A DNA stretch of 64,000 bases from Clostridia bacterium. Its GTDB lineage: Bacteria > Bacillota > Peptococcia > DRI-13 > UBA5745. Both the position numbers and the translations under genes were made by a program. The DNA is taken from assembly GCA_018436095.1 (NCBI GenBank), contig JAHDMJ010000006.1, positions 1 to 64,000 of the forward strand. The letters run 5' to 3'. Numbering within the stretch: position 1 is the first letter of the stretch; each line of letters begins with the position of its first letter. The notes below the pieces were generated by a model, which worked only from the letters and a program-made list of their open reading frames with translations, was not told the origin of the DNA and ran no database searches. Shown here one piece after another: positions 35,013 to 44,093 of this stretch.

Positions 35013-37109
35013 TCAAACACTGAACAACAGTTCGCCATAGGTGGGGAAGGGCCAGTATTCTTCACCAACCAAGGTTTCCAGGCAATCGGCGGTAGCCCGC
35101 AGCTCCTGCATGGCCGGCAATACCTGGGCATGGAAGGCTTTGGCCTGCTCTAAGGCGTCGGCAATGCCCTTGGCCTGGATCAGCAACGATTCAAGACTTT
35201 CCGTTTTGCGGTAGAGATCGGCTGCCACTCCATCGATTTTTTGCAGCAATTGTTGCTCCATTTCGCAGGGGAGGCCTGCCAGTTTTGCTTTATTTAAGGC
35301 CGAACGGCTCAGCATTTCCTGATAGGAGGCCAAAGCCGGCATGATTTGGCGGCGGCTCATCTCCAGCATGGTTTGGGCCTCAATGGCCACAGTCTTATGG
35401 TAAATTTCCAAAGTGATTTCATAGCGGGAATGGATCTCGGTTTCCGTAAAGACGCCATGGCGGACAAAAAGATCAATGCTCTCTTTGCTGACAAAGGCAG
35501 GAAGAGCCTCCACGGTGGAAGTTAAATTGGAGAGGCCCCGTTTTGCCGCCTCTTTAACCCATTCCTCGGAATAGTTATTGCCGTTGAAGATGATCCGCTG
35601 ATGCCGGCTGATAGTATCCTTCAGCAAAGCGGTGAGGGCTTCCGAGAGGTCCCGGCCTGCCGCTTGGTCTTTTTCCAGCCTGTCGGCGAAAATCCTCATC
35701 GACTCCGCCACAATGGTATTGATCACAAAGTTGGGTCCGGAAAGGGAGAAGGAGGAACCGGGCATGCGGAATTCAAATTTATTGCCGGTAAAGGCAAAGG
35801 GAGAGGTACGGTTCCTGTCGGTGGTATCCTTGGGAATAGGAGGCAGGGCCTTAACGCCGATGGTCATATCGGTATGGTCGGCTTTATAGATTTTATCATC
35901 GGCAATAGCCTGCAAAATAGCGCTGAGCTCATCGCCCAGAAACATGGAAACGATGGCCGGCGGCGCTTCATTGGCGCCCAGCCGGTGGTCGTTGCCGGCG
36001 CTGGCTACGGAGCAGCGCAGCAGGTCCTGGTATGTGTCTACGGCTTTAATGATGGCGGCCAATACCACCAGAAACTGAGCGTTATCCTGGGGATTGTCTC
36101 CCGGCTCCAACAGGTTGACGCCGGTATTGGTGGATAAAGACCAGTTGTTGTGTTTGCCGGAGCCGTTGACGCCGGCAAAGGGCTTTTCATGGAGCAGACA
36201 AAACAGGCCGTGCTTACAGGCGATTTTTTTCATCATTTCCATGGTTAGCTGGTTGTAATCCGTAGCGATGTTGGTGGTGGAATAGATAATGGCCAGCTCA
36301 TGCTGACTGGGAGCTACCTCATTGTGCCTGGTTTTGGCGGGAATGCCCAGCCGCCACAGGGTTTCATCCAATTCCTTCATAAAGGCGGAGACTTTGGGCC
36401 GGATAGCGCCGAAATAGTGGTCATCCTTTTCCTGGCCTTTGGCAGGTTTGGCGCCAAATAAGGTGCGGCCTGTAAAGAATAAGTCTTTTCTCTGGCGATA
36501 GAGTTCCCGGTCGATGAGAAAATATTCCTGCTCCGGTCCCACGGTGGTGGTTACCCTGGTAATCTCCGTTTTGCCTAAAGCGTGGAGGAGCCTTACGGCC
36601 TGGTTATTGATAGCTTCCATAGAGCGCAAAAGAGGCGTTTTTTTGTCTAAAGCTTCGCCGCTATAAGAGCAGAAGGCTGTGGGAATACATAAGGTATTGT
36701 CCTTAATAAAGGCATAAGAGGTAGGATCCCAGGCCGTATAACCCCGGGCTTCAAAGGTATTGCGCAGGCCGCCGGAGGGGAAGCTGGAAGCGTCAGGCTC
36801 ACCTTTGATCAGTTCCTTGCCGGAAAAAGTCATCATCAATTGGCCTTCGGGGGTCAGGGAGATAAAGCTGTCATGCTTTTCCGCCGTAATGCCGGTCATG
36901 GGCTGGAACCAATGGGTAAAATGAGTGGCTCCTTTTTCCAAGGCCCAATCCTTCATGGCGCTGGCGATGATATCTGCCGCCGCCGGGTCCAGAGGACTGC
37001 CTGTGGTCATGGTATGGGCCAGGGAGCGGTAGGTTTTGGCGGGAAGCCGCCGCTGCATTACGCTGTCACTGAAAACGTCGCTGCCGAAAAAATCCGATAT
37101 ACTGCTCAT
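35013..37109 (-). CDS. glnN: Glutamine synthetase type III
   Basis: A 698-residue GSIII, the large hexameric-ring type of glutamine synthetase, which makes glutamine from glutamate, ammonia and ATP. Diagnostic segments are [31 protein letters not shown] and [17 protein letters not shown] 37109 is 6 nt after AGGAGGA; the longer frame to 37166 has no such site. It is first in the glnN-guaA-purC operon and sits behind a leader with an intrinsic terminator. A type I enzyme is encoded 2 kb away on the other strand. Confidence 0.95.
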   Translation of the reverse strand: MSSISDFFGSDVFSDSVMQRRLPAKTYRSLAHTMTTGSPLDPAAADIIASAMKDWALEKGATHFTHWFQPMTGITAEKHDSFISLTPEGQLMMTFSGKELIKGEPDASSFPSGGLRNTFEARGYTAWDPTSYAFIKDNTLCIPTAFCSYSGEALDKKTPLLRSMEAINNQAVRLLHALGKTEITRVTTTVGPEQEYFLIDRELYRQRKDLFFTGRTLFGAKPAKGQEKDDHYFGAIRPKVSAFMKELDETLWRLGIPAKTRHNEVAPSQHELAIIYSTTNIATDYNQLTMEMMKKIACKHGLFCLLHEKPFAGVNGSGKHNNWSLSTNTGVNLLEPGDNPQDNAQFLVVLAAIIKAVDTYQDLLRCSVASAGNDHRLGANEAPPAIVSMFLGDELSAILQAIADDKIYKADHTDMTIGVKALPPIPKDTTDRNRTSPFAFTGNKFEFRMPGSSFSLSGPNFVINTIVAESMRIFADRLEKDQAAGRDLSEALTALLKDTISRHQRIIFNGNNYSEEWVKEAAKRGLSNLTSTVEALPAFVSKESIDLFVRHGVFTETEIHSRYEITLEIYHKTVAIEAQTMLEMSRRQIMPALASYQEMLSRSALNKAKLAGLPCEMEQQLLQKIDGVAADLYRKTESLESLLIQAKGIADALEQAKAFHAQVLPAMQELRATADCLETLVGEEYWPFPTYGELLFSV

Positions 37110-37167
37110 GAAGATTCCTCCTAAATATAATGCTTTACGCCAGAATACGACCGCTGATTTTAGCAAT

Positions 37168-37209
37168 AAAAAAAGGGCTGAGAAGCCTCACAAGCTTCCC
37201 AGCGCCTTT
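37168..37209 (-). terminator. Leader terminator (attenuator) of glnN-guaA-purC
   Basis: On the minus strand GCGCTGGGAAGC pairs with GCTTCTCAGC around a 7-base loop and is followed by CCCTTTTTTT. It lies between the promoter (-10 at 37231-37226) and the glnN start, so transcription from that promoter must pass it. The leader before the hairpin is only about 15-20 nt long. Confidence 0.75.
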
Positions 37210-37225
37210 GCTGATTGATAGAATG

Positions 37226-37255
37226 ATTATAAACGCCAACACCTTGGACTGTCAA
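37226..37255 (-). promoter_or_regulatory. Sigma-A promoter of glnN-guaA-purC
   Basis: TTGACA (37255-37250) and TATAAT (37231-37226) on the minus strand are consensus hexamers with an 18-bp spacer. An intrinsic terminator follows within the leader. Confidence 0.75.
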
Positions 37256-37335
37256 CAGAAAATTCTATGTATACAAACCTTTGCGAACTCATGTTCTTCT
37301 CTTGTATGTATACACCATATATCGGCTGCGCCACG

Positions 37336-37364
37336 TTGACAAGGGCCGGCAGACCAAGTATTCT
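37336..37364 (+). promoter_or_regulatory. Sigma-A promoter reading toward purA
   Basis: TTGACA (37336-37341) and TATTCT (37359-37364) with a 17-bp spacer. The start would be near 37371, only about 23 nt before a strong terminator hairpin. It may serve purA through read-through or a small RNA. Confidence 0.6.
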
Positions 37365-37393
37365 AATAGGAGATAGTCGCATAAAAACCTCAG

Positions 37394-37450
37394 ACAAAGG
37401 CGTCTGTAAAGGGGCAGAAAAGCTGCCTCTCTACAGACGCCTTTGTTTTT
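37394..37450 (+). terminator. Strong hairpin terminator downstream of the rightward promoter
   Basis: ACAAAGGCGTCTGTA (37394-37408) pairs with TACAGACGCCTTTGT (37432-37446), and the inner arms GGCAG/CTGCC close a 5-base loop. A T-run follows. It is the longest and most regular hairpin in the window and lies nearly 390 bp before purA. Confidence 0.85.
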
Positions 37451-37523
37451 GGCAAGGAGGGTAGGCCTTAGTGAAACAAAAGAAGGACAGATCCGTATTC
37501 CGTCGGGCTGTGCTATAGCCGGC

Positions 37524-37727
37524 GCCATTTTCCCGGCTCTCCATCATGATATATATTCTATTGAAGACTTGCACTAATTGGTATATTCTTTAAAAGAAGC
37601 AACGGATTATCAAAAGCCGGTAATCCTCCCGGTTACCGCCTGGACCCATGAGATAGAGAGGTTTATGGAGGGATGGGCGTCAAACATGCCGGAGAGTAGA
37701 GCCGTCAAAAAAAGGCAAACCTATTAG
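37524..37727 (+). pseudogene. Possible gene remnant between the leader and purA
   Basis: One frame reads 67 codons with a single internal TAA. The part after the stop, LVYSLKEATDYQKPVILPV, recalls the ELSEKYxxPVILRxTxR segment of indolepyruvate or related 2-oxoacid ferredoxin oxidoreductase alpha subunits. A short GTG frame with AGGAGG (37471-37518) lies upstream in another phase. A decayed oxidoreductase gene fragment is possible but the similarity is weak. Otherwise 37451-37833 holds nothing I recognise. Confidence 0.2.
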
Positions 37728-37833
37728 AAACAAAGATTGTTGCGATGAAATCATTACTGTGATTAAAAACCTATTGCCATCAGGTTGTTATGGTGAAACT
37801 ATACGGAAGCGGAGAAGGGCAGGAGGAATAGAT

Positions 37834-39150
37834 ATGGATAAAAAAACAGCAGAACCCAGGCAAGGCCAATTGACAGCTATAGTGGGAATCAACTGGGGCG
37901 ACGAAGGCAAAGGCCGCATGGTGGACCTTTTGTCTCAGGAATATGACATAGTGGTGCGGTATCAGGGGGGGAACAACGCCGGCCATACCGTAGTCAACGA
38001 AAAGGGCAAATTTATCCTCAACCTGCTGCCTTCCGGCATTTTGCGCCAGGAGGTGGTCAATGTCATGGGCGGCGGCATGGTCATCGATTTGGAGCACCTT
38101 TGCCATGAGCTGGCAAGCTTAAAGGAAAAAGGGGTGGAGATCAGCCCGGATAATCTGAAGATCAGCCATCAGGCGACGATTTGCCTGCCTTACCATAAGC
38201 TCCAGGATATATACGAAGAAGACCGGCTGGGAGGCAAATACGGTTCCACCCGCCGGGGCATTGGTCCCGTATACAGTGATAAATATCTCCGTAAAGGCAT
38301 CCGCATGGGTGAACTTCTGTATCCGGAAGCTCTGGAAAAGACGGTAAAGGAATTTCTGGAATGGAAAAACCTGATGATTACCGGCGTTTATCAGAAGCCG
38401 GCCATGACAGTGGAAGAGCTCATGGATTGGCTGAACCGGTTTGGCGAAGGGCTGAAGCCGTTTATTTGCGATACCGGCGCTTTTTTGGATCAGGCGGCGG
38501 CAGAAGGCAAAAAAATTATGTTCGAGGCCCAATTGGGGGCCTTGCGGGATATCGACTTTGGCATCTATCCCTATACTTCATCTTCCTCGACTATTGCCGC
38601 ATACGCTCCCATCGGCGCCGGCATTCCCGGCCGGCGGCTGGATCAGGTGGTGGGTATCATGAAAGCTTATTCCAGCGCCGTAGGCGGCGGACCTTTTACT
38701 TGCGAGCTTTTTGGCCCTGAGGGAGAGGCTCTGCGGGAAGCCGGCGGCGAATACGGCGCCGCCACAGGCCGGCCCCGGCGGGTAGGGCCCTTCGATTGCG
38801 TCGCCTCCCGCTACGGCGTCAGGTTCCAGGGAGCAGACCAACTTGCCTTGACCAAGCTGGACGTTTTGTCTTATATGGAGAAGATTCCTGTCTGCGTAGC
38901 CTATTCCACAAAAGCAGGCAAGACGGAAGAATTCCCCTGGGGTCCGGCCCTGGAGGAAGCGGAACCGGTGCTGGTTTATTTGCCGGGCTGGCGAAAGGAC
39001 ATCGGCGCCTGCCGCAATTTTGCAGACCTGCCGGCAGAGGCCAGAGATTATGTAGAGTATTTGGAAAAGGCCGTAGGCTGCCCGATTACCTACATTTCCG
39101 TGGGGCCCAGCCGGGAGCAGTACCTGCTCAAAGGGCAGGTCAGGAAATAG
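37834..39150 (+). CDS. purA: Adenylosuccinate synthetase (PurA)
   Basis: A 438-residue enzyme that joins IMP and aspartate with GTP, the first step toward AMP. Motifs are GINWGDEGKGRMVDLL with the phosphate loop, YQGGNNAGHTV, GSTRRGIGPVYSDK and the C-terminal GPSREQY. ATG 37834 is 7 nt after GGAGG; the frame extends to 37759 without a ribosome-binding site. It lies 72 bp before glnA and may be co-transcribed with it. Confidence 0.95.
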   Translation: MDKKTAEPRQGQLTAIVGINWGDEGKGRMVDLLSQEYDIVVRYQGGNNAGHTVVNEKGKFILNLLPSGILRQEVVNVMGGGMVIDLEHLCHELASLKEKGVEISPDNLKISHQATICLPYHKLQDIYEEDRLGGKYGSTRRGIGPVYSDKYLRKGIRMGELLYPEALEKTVKEFLEWKNLMITGVYQKPAMTVEELMDWLNRFGEGLKPFICDTGAFLDQAAAEGKKIMFEAQLGALRDIDFGIYPYTSSSSTIAAYAPIGAGIPGRRLDQVVGIMKAYSSAVGGGPFTCELFGPEGEALREAGGEYGAATGRPRRVGPFDCVASRYGVRFQGADQLALTKLDVLSYMEKIPVCVAYSTKAGKTEEFPWGPALEEAEPVLVYLPGWRKDIGACRNFADLPAEARDYVEYLEKAVGCPITYISVGPSREQYLLKGQVRK

Positions 39151-39222
39151 CGCATTAGCGGTGCTCAGAATGTACATTAACATTTTAGAATTGCATTAAT
39201 AATTTTCAGGAGGTGACTGATT

Positions 39223-40542
39223 GTGAAGTATACGGAGGCGGAAGTAATCCAGTTCGTCCGGGAAAACAATGTCAAGTTTATCCGTCTGATGTTCTGCGAT
39301 ATCTTTGGCCGTATCAAAAACTTGTCCATTATGCCGGAAGAATTAGAGAGGGCCTTCAGCGAGGGTATATCCTTTGACGGTTCTGCCCTGCAAGGCTTTC
39401 AAGGCTCGGAGGCTTCCGACTTGTTCCTTTACCCCGATCCTTCGACTTTGGCAGTACTGCCCTGGCGGCCCTCCCGGGGACGGGTGGTCCGCCTGCATTG
39501 CCGGATTTGTTATCCCGACGGCAGGCCCTATGAAAACGATAGCCGCAGCATCCTGTACCAAACAGCCAAAAGACTGGAGAAAGCAGGCTTTCGTTGCCAA
39601 ATCGGGCCGGAATGCGAGTTCTATTTATTTAACCTGGATGACAAGGGAGAGCCTACGAAGATGCCCCAGGACCGGGGCGGCTATTGTGATATAGAGCCCC
39701 TTGACCGGGGAGAAAACCTGCGGCGGGAGATTTGCCTGACTCTGGAAGATATGGGGCTGCAGCCGGAAAGCTCCCATCACGAGCAGGGGCCGGGGCAAAA
39801 CGAGATTGGCTTCAAATATCAGGAATGCTGTCAGGCAGCCGATGACTTGATGACCTTCCGCTCCCTGGTGAAGGCTCTGGCAGCTCAAAACGGCCTCCAT
39901 GCCTGTTTTATGCCGAAGCCTCTGCCCGGCTATAGCGGCAGCGGCCTCCATATTAATTTGTCTTTGCTGCGGCAGGGCAAAAATCTCTTTGCCTCCGCCG
40001 ACCCGGCAGACCGGCAAATTGTCGAGAGCTTTTTGGCCGGCATACTGGAGCGGATTAGAGAGATTACCGTCTTTCTCAATCCCCTGACCAATTCCTACCG
40101 GCGATTCGGGGCTTTTGAGGCGCCGGGCTATGTCTCCTGGGGCCAAAAAAACCGCTCTCAGCTTATTCGTATCCCGGCGGCGGCAGGGGAGTTGAGCCGG
40201 ATGGAACTGCGTTCCCCGGACCCGGCGGCCAATCCTTATCTGGCTTTCGCTTTAGTTGCGGAAGCCGGCCTGGAGGGCATACAGCGGCAGCTTCCTTTAG
40301 CCGCCCCCCGGGGAGACAATCTCTATCTGTTAAACGACAGCCAGTCCGCCGGTTTGCTGAAGCTGCCGGCAACCCTGGGCGAGGCCTTGGCCCTGGCTGC
40401 AGAAAGCAGCTTTATCCGTCAAGTCTTGCCGGAGACATTGGTGCGCCCTTACCTTAAAGCCAAAGAGGAGGAGTGGCAGGCCTGCCGCCAGGCGCCGGAC
40501 CAGTTGCTCTGGGAAGAGATGCAGTATTTTCCGTATATTTGA
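39223..40542 (+). CDS. glnA: Glutamine synthetase type I
   Basis: A 439-residue GSI of the alpha (low-GC Gram-positive) size. It starts with GTG after CAGGAGGTG. Motifs are FDGSALQGF near the N-terminus, IGPECEFYLF (metal ligands), HHEQGPGQNEI, GSGLHINLSL and RMELRSPDPAANPYLAFA. The C-terminus is short, with no adenylylation loop visible. It makes glutamine for the surrounding amidotransferase enzymes. An ANTAR antiterminator gene follows, separated by a hairpin-rich repeat block. Confidence 0.94.
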   Translation: MKYTEAEVIQFVRENNVKFIRLMFCDIFGRIKNLSIMPEELERAFSEGISFDGSALQGFQGSEASDLFLYPDPSTLAVLPWRPSRGRVVRLHCRICYPDGRPYENDSRSILYQTAKRLEKAGFRCQIGPECEFYLFNLDDKGEPTKMPQDRGGYCDIEPLDRGENLRREICLTLEDMGLQPESSHHEQGPGQNEIGFKYQECCQAADDLMTFRSLVKALAAQNGLHACFMPKPLPGYSGSGLHINLSLLRQGKNLFASADPADRQIVESFLAGILERIREITVFLNPLTNSYRRFGAFEAPGYVSWGQKNRSQLIRIPAAAGELSRMELRSPDPAANPYLAFALVAEAGLEGIQRQLPLAAPRGDNLYLLNDSQSAGLLKLPATLGEALALAAESSFIRQVLPETLVRPYLKAKEEEWQACRQAPDQLLWEEMQYFPYI

Positions 40543-40583
40543 TTAGCCGGCAGGATGGCGGAACCGAAAGGATGGAGGCAACA

Positions 40584-40760
40584 GGCGCGGATGTTCCGCT
40601 ATCCGAAGATGCTTAGGGCGCGGATGTATCCGCTATCCGAAGATGCTTAGGGTGCGGATGTCCTGCGGACTCAATCCTGCGGATTTAATCTGCTATCCGT
40701 AGAAGCTTAGGGCGCAGATGTATCCGCTATCCGTAGATACTAAGGGCGCAGATGTCCGCC
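40584..40760 (+). repeat. Five tandem imperfect repeats with hairpin potential before the ANTAR gene
   Basis: A unit of about 33-34 bp is repeated: 40584-40616, 40617-40650, 40651-40710 (with a 26-bp insertion), 40711-40743 and a partial 40744-40760. Each unit contains GCGGAT-GT-ATCCGC or a variant and then CCGAAGATGCTTAGG, which can fold as CC-AAG-ATG-CTT-GG. In the fourth unit the latter reads CCGTAGATACTAAGG, where both sides of the stem change together (TAG/CTA). The paired changes suggest that the structure is maintained in RNA or DNA. The block ends directly at the Shine-Dalgarno site of the ANTAR gene. Confidence 0.7.
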
Positions 40761-40778
40761 AAAAAGGAGGTGAGAGTT

Positions 40779-41351
40779 GTGGAGCAAGTATTGATTGTAT
40801 CCGGCGCCCCCAAAGAAGGGCAGGAGGCGGCCCGTTTGCTGCAAGGGCAGGGTTATGAGCGGCTGCTTTTGATTAGCGGCGGCAATCAGGCCCGCCGCAA
40901 GCTGGCGGAGGCTGATTTTGACCTGGTGCTTGTTTGTCCGCCTCTCGCCGATGAAAATCCTTTTACCTTTGCGGCCTCAGTGGCTGAAACCTATGACGCC
41001 GGCGTACTTTTGCTGACGGAATGGGAAACGGAAGAAAATCTTGCCGCCGATATGGCCGACAGCGGCGTTTTCGTAGTGCCCAAGGCCTACGGCGATCAAT
41101 TCTTCCTCCAGGCTCTGCGGCTGGCCCAGGCTTACGGGCGCCGCTGGCACAACTTGAAGCGGGAAAACCGCTTGCTGCAGCAAAAAATTCAGGATATCCG
41201 CCTGATCAACCGGGCTAAGCTGGTGTTGATCCAATACCTGGGCATGACGGAGACCCAGGCCCATCGCTACATTGAAAAGCAGGCTATGGACTTGCGGCAG
41301 CCCCGGCAAAAGGTGGCTAAGGATATATTGCGAACCTATGAAAAAGAATGA
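40779..41351 (+). CDS. ANTAR-domain RNA-binding antiterminator
   Basis: A 190-residue protein, with GTG 40779 after AAGGAGG; the ATG at 40752 would add nine residues but has no such site. Residues 1-120 form a receiver-like domain that lacks the usual phospho-acceptor pattern, and 130-185 form the ANTAR helices (LLQQKIQDIRLINRAKLVLIQ is the first part, with YLGMTETQAHRYIE after it). ANTAR proteins bind dual-hairpin RNAs and prevent termination, often in nitrogen genes. Its place next to glnA and near two terminator-led promoters suggests control of the glutamine genes. The RNA target is not certain. Confidence 0.88.
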   Translation: MEQVLIVSGAPKEGQEAARLLQGQGYERLLLISGGNQARRKLAEADFDLVLVCPPLADENPFTFAASVAETYDAGVLLLTEWETEENLAADMADSGVFVVPKAYGDQFFLQALRLAQAYGRRWHNLKRENRLLQQKIQDIRLINRAKLVLIQYLGMTETQAHRYIEKQAMDLRQPRQKVAKDILRTYEKE

Positions 41352-41487
41352 TCTGCCTTAAGTGCTGAGGTATCGGTGCTTGGCAGTGAGGCAAGGTCTG
41401 CGGGATGGCGGGCCGAAAAGTGTTGATTTCTCAGGCGGCGGCGGCGGGCGGTGGTAGGCGTTGCGGTGTCGCGATGCAGCCCACAGA

Positions 41488-42400
41488 GATGTGCAAAACC
41501 TGCAAATTGCAGATTTGCACTTGATACCGGCAGGCACCGCCCCAGTGCTCAAAATTTCAAGTTTGCAGCGATCAAAGAGTTGCTTTGGGCCAAAAATTCA
41601 AGTTTAAAGTGTGTTGACTCTCTAGAATATGGCTTTGATTCTGTTTGCGACACTAGATACAGCTAAAAAATGCTGATCAGGCCCATAAAAGCGTGTTTCA
41701 AACACTTTAAACCGAGGCTGCTGAAAAAGTCGCAGGGTTATGTCCGTATAGTGGCTAAAATCGGATTCGCTGTTGCCAACTGCTCAAAAATCGAGGTTGT
41801 GTGACGGTAAGCAGGGGATTTTACCTGTTTTCGCTTCCAGATGCACAAAAATCGAAGTTGTGTGACGGATTATAGGGCAGTTTTTCGTAATCTGAGCCAA
41901 TTTAAAGGAAATAGTAAAACACAACCTCGATTTTTGTGCAGTTAGCCTCTGCTTTTAGCCTAAATTTGATGTCTGCTGCAACACAGCTTCGATTTCTGTG
42001 CACCTTACCTGATTTGCCGGCGACTTTTCAGTACCCTCCTTTAAACCTATAATTTTGCTCATTTTCCAAGGAGACTGGGCGGCAAACCGGGCACTGAAAA
42101 AGTCGGGCAAGCTGACCGTCGTAGGGCTGAAATGTACAAAATTTGAGGTTTTATGTTTATTGGCCAGGACTAACTGCGCAAAATCTCCAGTTTTACATTG
42201 ATAAGCACTATTTTTTCCTGCTATTTAGTGTCAATGATAATTTGAATCCACTATCTTAAAGGAGACGGCCAGCAAAAACCTCAATTTTTGTACACGCGGT
42301 TGGATGGGAAGCAACTTTTTAGTGCCTCCCCCCGATAAACCTAGCAAAATTGAGCAGTTAGCCTTTGCGAAGGGTAACAAAGCTGCAGGTTTGCACAGGA
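41488..42400. repeat. Large cluster of dispersed repeats in a 1.3-kb gene-free region
   Basis: No gene is visible between the ANTAR gene and purF. At least ten repeat copies occur, near 41488-41523, 41544-41570, 41586-41612, 41780-41807, 41842-41868, 41919-41947, 41980-42004, 42129-42155, 42171-42200, 42272-42312 and 42345-42400, in both orientations. Two copies share CAAAAATCGAGGTTGTGTG or its A variant plus ACGG. The copy at 42272-42312 matches the one at 508-546 over nearly 40 bp. Facing copies 41842-41868 and 41919-41947 could form a hairpin. Confidence 0.75.
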
Positions 42401-42577
42401 ATGCCGTCACAGAAGACCCTGCAGGTCTCAACCTGGCAGAGCGCCAACCCAGCGAGACGCCAAATCAGCAAAGTGCCAAGTGGCGGAGTTCCAACCCGGC
42501 AGAGTATTAACCCAAGATATCTTAGTATGTATACCTGCATAAATTTGCAAATTCCCATTCGTCTTGCGAAAAACCTG

Positions 42578-42586
42578 TGATATAAT
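42578..42586 (+). promoter_or_regulatory. Extended -10 promoter of purF-carA-carB-pyrG
   Basis: TGATATAAT is an extended -10 element; no good -35 is seen at the normal distance. Transcription would start near 42593, 45 nt before the purF ATG. No riboswitch fits in that leader. Confidence 0.6.
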
Positions 42587-42637
42587 ATTTCAGATAGAAA
42601 CCTGATAGAAAAAACCACGGGCTTGGGGAGGCGCAGC

Positions 42638-44059
42638 ATGGATAAAAAAAGCAGAAAACTAGGAGAAGAATGCGGTGTTTTTGGCGTCAGTCTCACGGAA
42701 CCCGAGGGGGCTGGCCTTACATATAATGCCCTTCTGGCTCTGCAGCACCGGGGCCAGGAAAGCGCCGGCATTGCCGTTTTGGTGGACAGGTCCATCCGCT
42801 GCTATAAGGACCAGGGTTTGGCCAGTGAGATATTTAATGATGAAGCATTGAAAAAACTGCCTGACGCCGCCATGGCCATCGGTCATGTGAGATACTCCAC
42901 TACCGGCGCCAGTTGCAGCGAAAATGCCCAGCCCATCGTTATCGAATACCTGCGGGGCCGTCTGGCCGTAGCCCACAACGGCAATATTGTCAACGGCATG
43001 GAAATCAAGGCGGAACTGGAAAAAGGAGGCTGCGATTTTACCGCAACCACAGATAGTGAAGTCATTGCCACCTTGATCGCTTATGAGGCCTTGTCCTGTA
43101 CCGATATAGAGGAGGCGGTGGCTAAGGCCGCGGCCCGGCTGCGGGGAGCTTTCTCCCTGGTGGTGCTTTCCAGCCAGGGCAAGCTCATTGCTCTCAGAGA
43201 CGGCTGGGGTTTCCGGCCCTTGTGCATAGGCGAGGGCAGCCTTGGCCTGGCGATATCTTCAGAAAGCTGTGCCCTGGAAAGCGCCGGTTTTGAGTTTTTA
43301 CGGGATGTTCAGCCCGGCGAAATGCTGGTCATTGACCGGGAGCAGCAGATGATCAGCAGTCAGGTGCTGAAAAAAGAGCGTCAAGGCCTTTGTATTTTTG
43401 AATATGTCTATTTTGCCCGGCCCGACTCCGTTATCGACGGGCTTAGCGTATATAAAGCCCGTTTCCGGGCGGGACAAGTTCTGGCCCGGGAATATCCTGT
43501 GGAGGCCGACGTGGTTTGCGGCGTACCGGACAGCGGGCTGGAGGCAGCCCAAGGCTACAGCGCCGCCAGCGGTATTCCTTTTGTCAGCGGTTTTTTGAAA
43601 AACCGCTATATCGGCAGGAGTTTCATTTTTCCCTCCCAAAAGCAAAGGGAAGCGGCGGTGCGTTTGAAACTAAACCCGTTAAAGACAAATATCAGCGGCA
43701 AAAAAATCGTGCTGGTAGACGATTCCATCGTTCGGGGCACCACCAGCGCTAAAATCATCAGAAGCTTAAAAGAAGCGGGAGCGGCAGAAGTCCATCTGCG
43801 GATATCCTCACCGCCTTTTAAATACACCTGCCATTTCGGCACGGATATCGGCGACGAAAAAAATCTTATCGCCAACCAAATCAGTCAAGAGGAGCTGAGA
43901 CAGCGTATTGGAGCCGACAGCTTAGGCTACATTAGCCTGGAAGGGCTGCAGGAAGCCTGCGGCGATTGTGCTTTGCCTTTTTGCGTAGGCTGTTTTAACG
44001 GCGATTATCCCGTAGCATTGGAGGAGGACGCTGAGCAAAAGGATAAATCAAAGTGTTGA
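42638..44059 (+). CDS. purF: Amidophosphoribosyltransferase (PurF)
   Basis: A 473-residue enzyme catalysing the first step of purine synthesis, PRPP plus glutamine to phosphoribosylamine. ATG 42638 follows GGGGAGG. The N-terminal propeptide is 11 residues (MDKKSRKLGEE) before Cys12, which becomes the N-terminal nucleophile, as in Bacillus. The PRPP loop is VLVDDSIVRGTTS. The C-terminal CGDCALPFCVGCFNG and the Cys near 250 are consistent with the 4Fe-4S cluster of the Bacillus type, which makes the enzyme oxygen-sensitive. It leads a run with carA, carB-dapF and pyrG at gaps of 34, 1 and -4 bp. Confidence 0.96.
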   Translation: MDKKSRKLGEECGVFGVSLTEPEGAGLTYNALLALQHRGQESAGIAVLVDRSIRCYKDQGLASEIFNDEALKKLPDAAMAIGHVRYSTTGASCSENAQPIVIEYLRGRLAVAHNGNIVNGMEIKAELEKGGCDFTATTDSEVIATLIAYEALSCTDIEEAVAKAAARLRGAFSLVVLSSQGKLIALRDGWGFRPLCIGEGSLGLAISSESCALESAGFEFLRDVQPGEMLVIDREQQMISSQVLKKERQGLCIFEYVYFARPDSVIDGLSVYKARFRAGQVLAREYPVEADVVCGVPDSGLEAAQGYSAASGIPFVSGFLKNRYIGRSFIFPSQKQREAAVRLKLNPLKTNISGKKIVLVDDSIVRGTTSAKIIRSLKEAGAAEVHLRISSPPFKYTCHFGTDIGDEKNLIANQISQEELRQRIGADSLGYISLEGLQEACGDCALPFCVGCFNGDYPVALEEDAEQKDKSKC

Positions 44060-44093
44060 GAAGGAGCAATTTCATTTTTAGGGAGGAAAGCAG

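Noticed and set aside
37168-37450. Canonical ANTAR dual-hairpin target in the glnN and purA leaders
   Set aside because: Each leader has only one clear hairpin, with 5- or 7-base loops. The pair of hexaloops with A at position 1 and G at position 4 is not found.
37759-37833. Extended N-terminus of PurA
   Set aside because: No ribosome-binding site precedes 37759, while GGAGG lies 7 nt before ATG 37834, which also gives a normal PurA start.
40543-40778. Transposon end or IS remnant between glnA and the ANTAR gene
   Set aside because: The repeats are short tandem units with hairpin covariation and no terminal inverted repeats or transposase fragments.
42358-42795. 145-residue open frame on the minus strand over the purF promoter
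   Set aside because: It overlaps the purF start and promoter on the opposite strand, has no ribosome-binding site and is a shadow frame.
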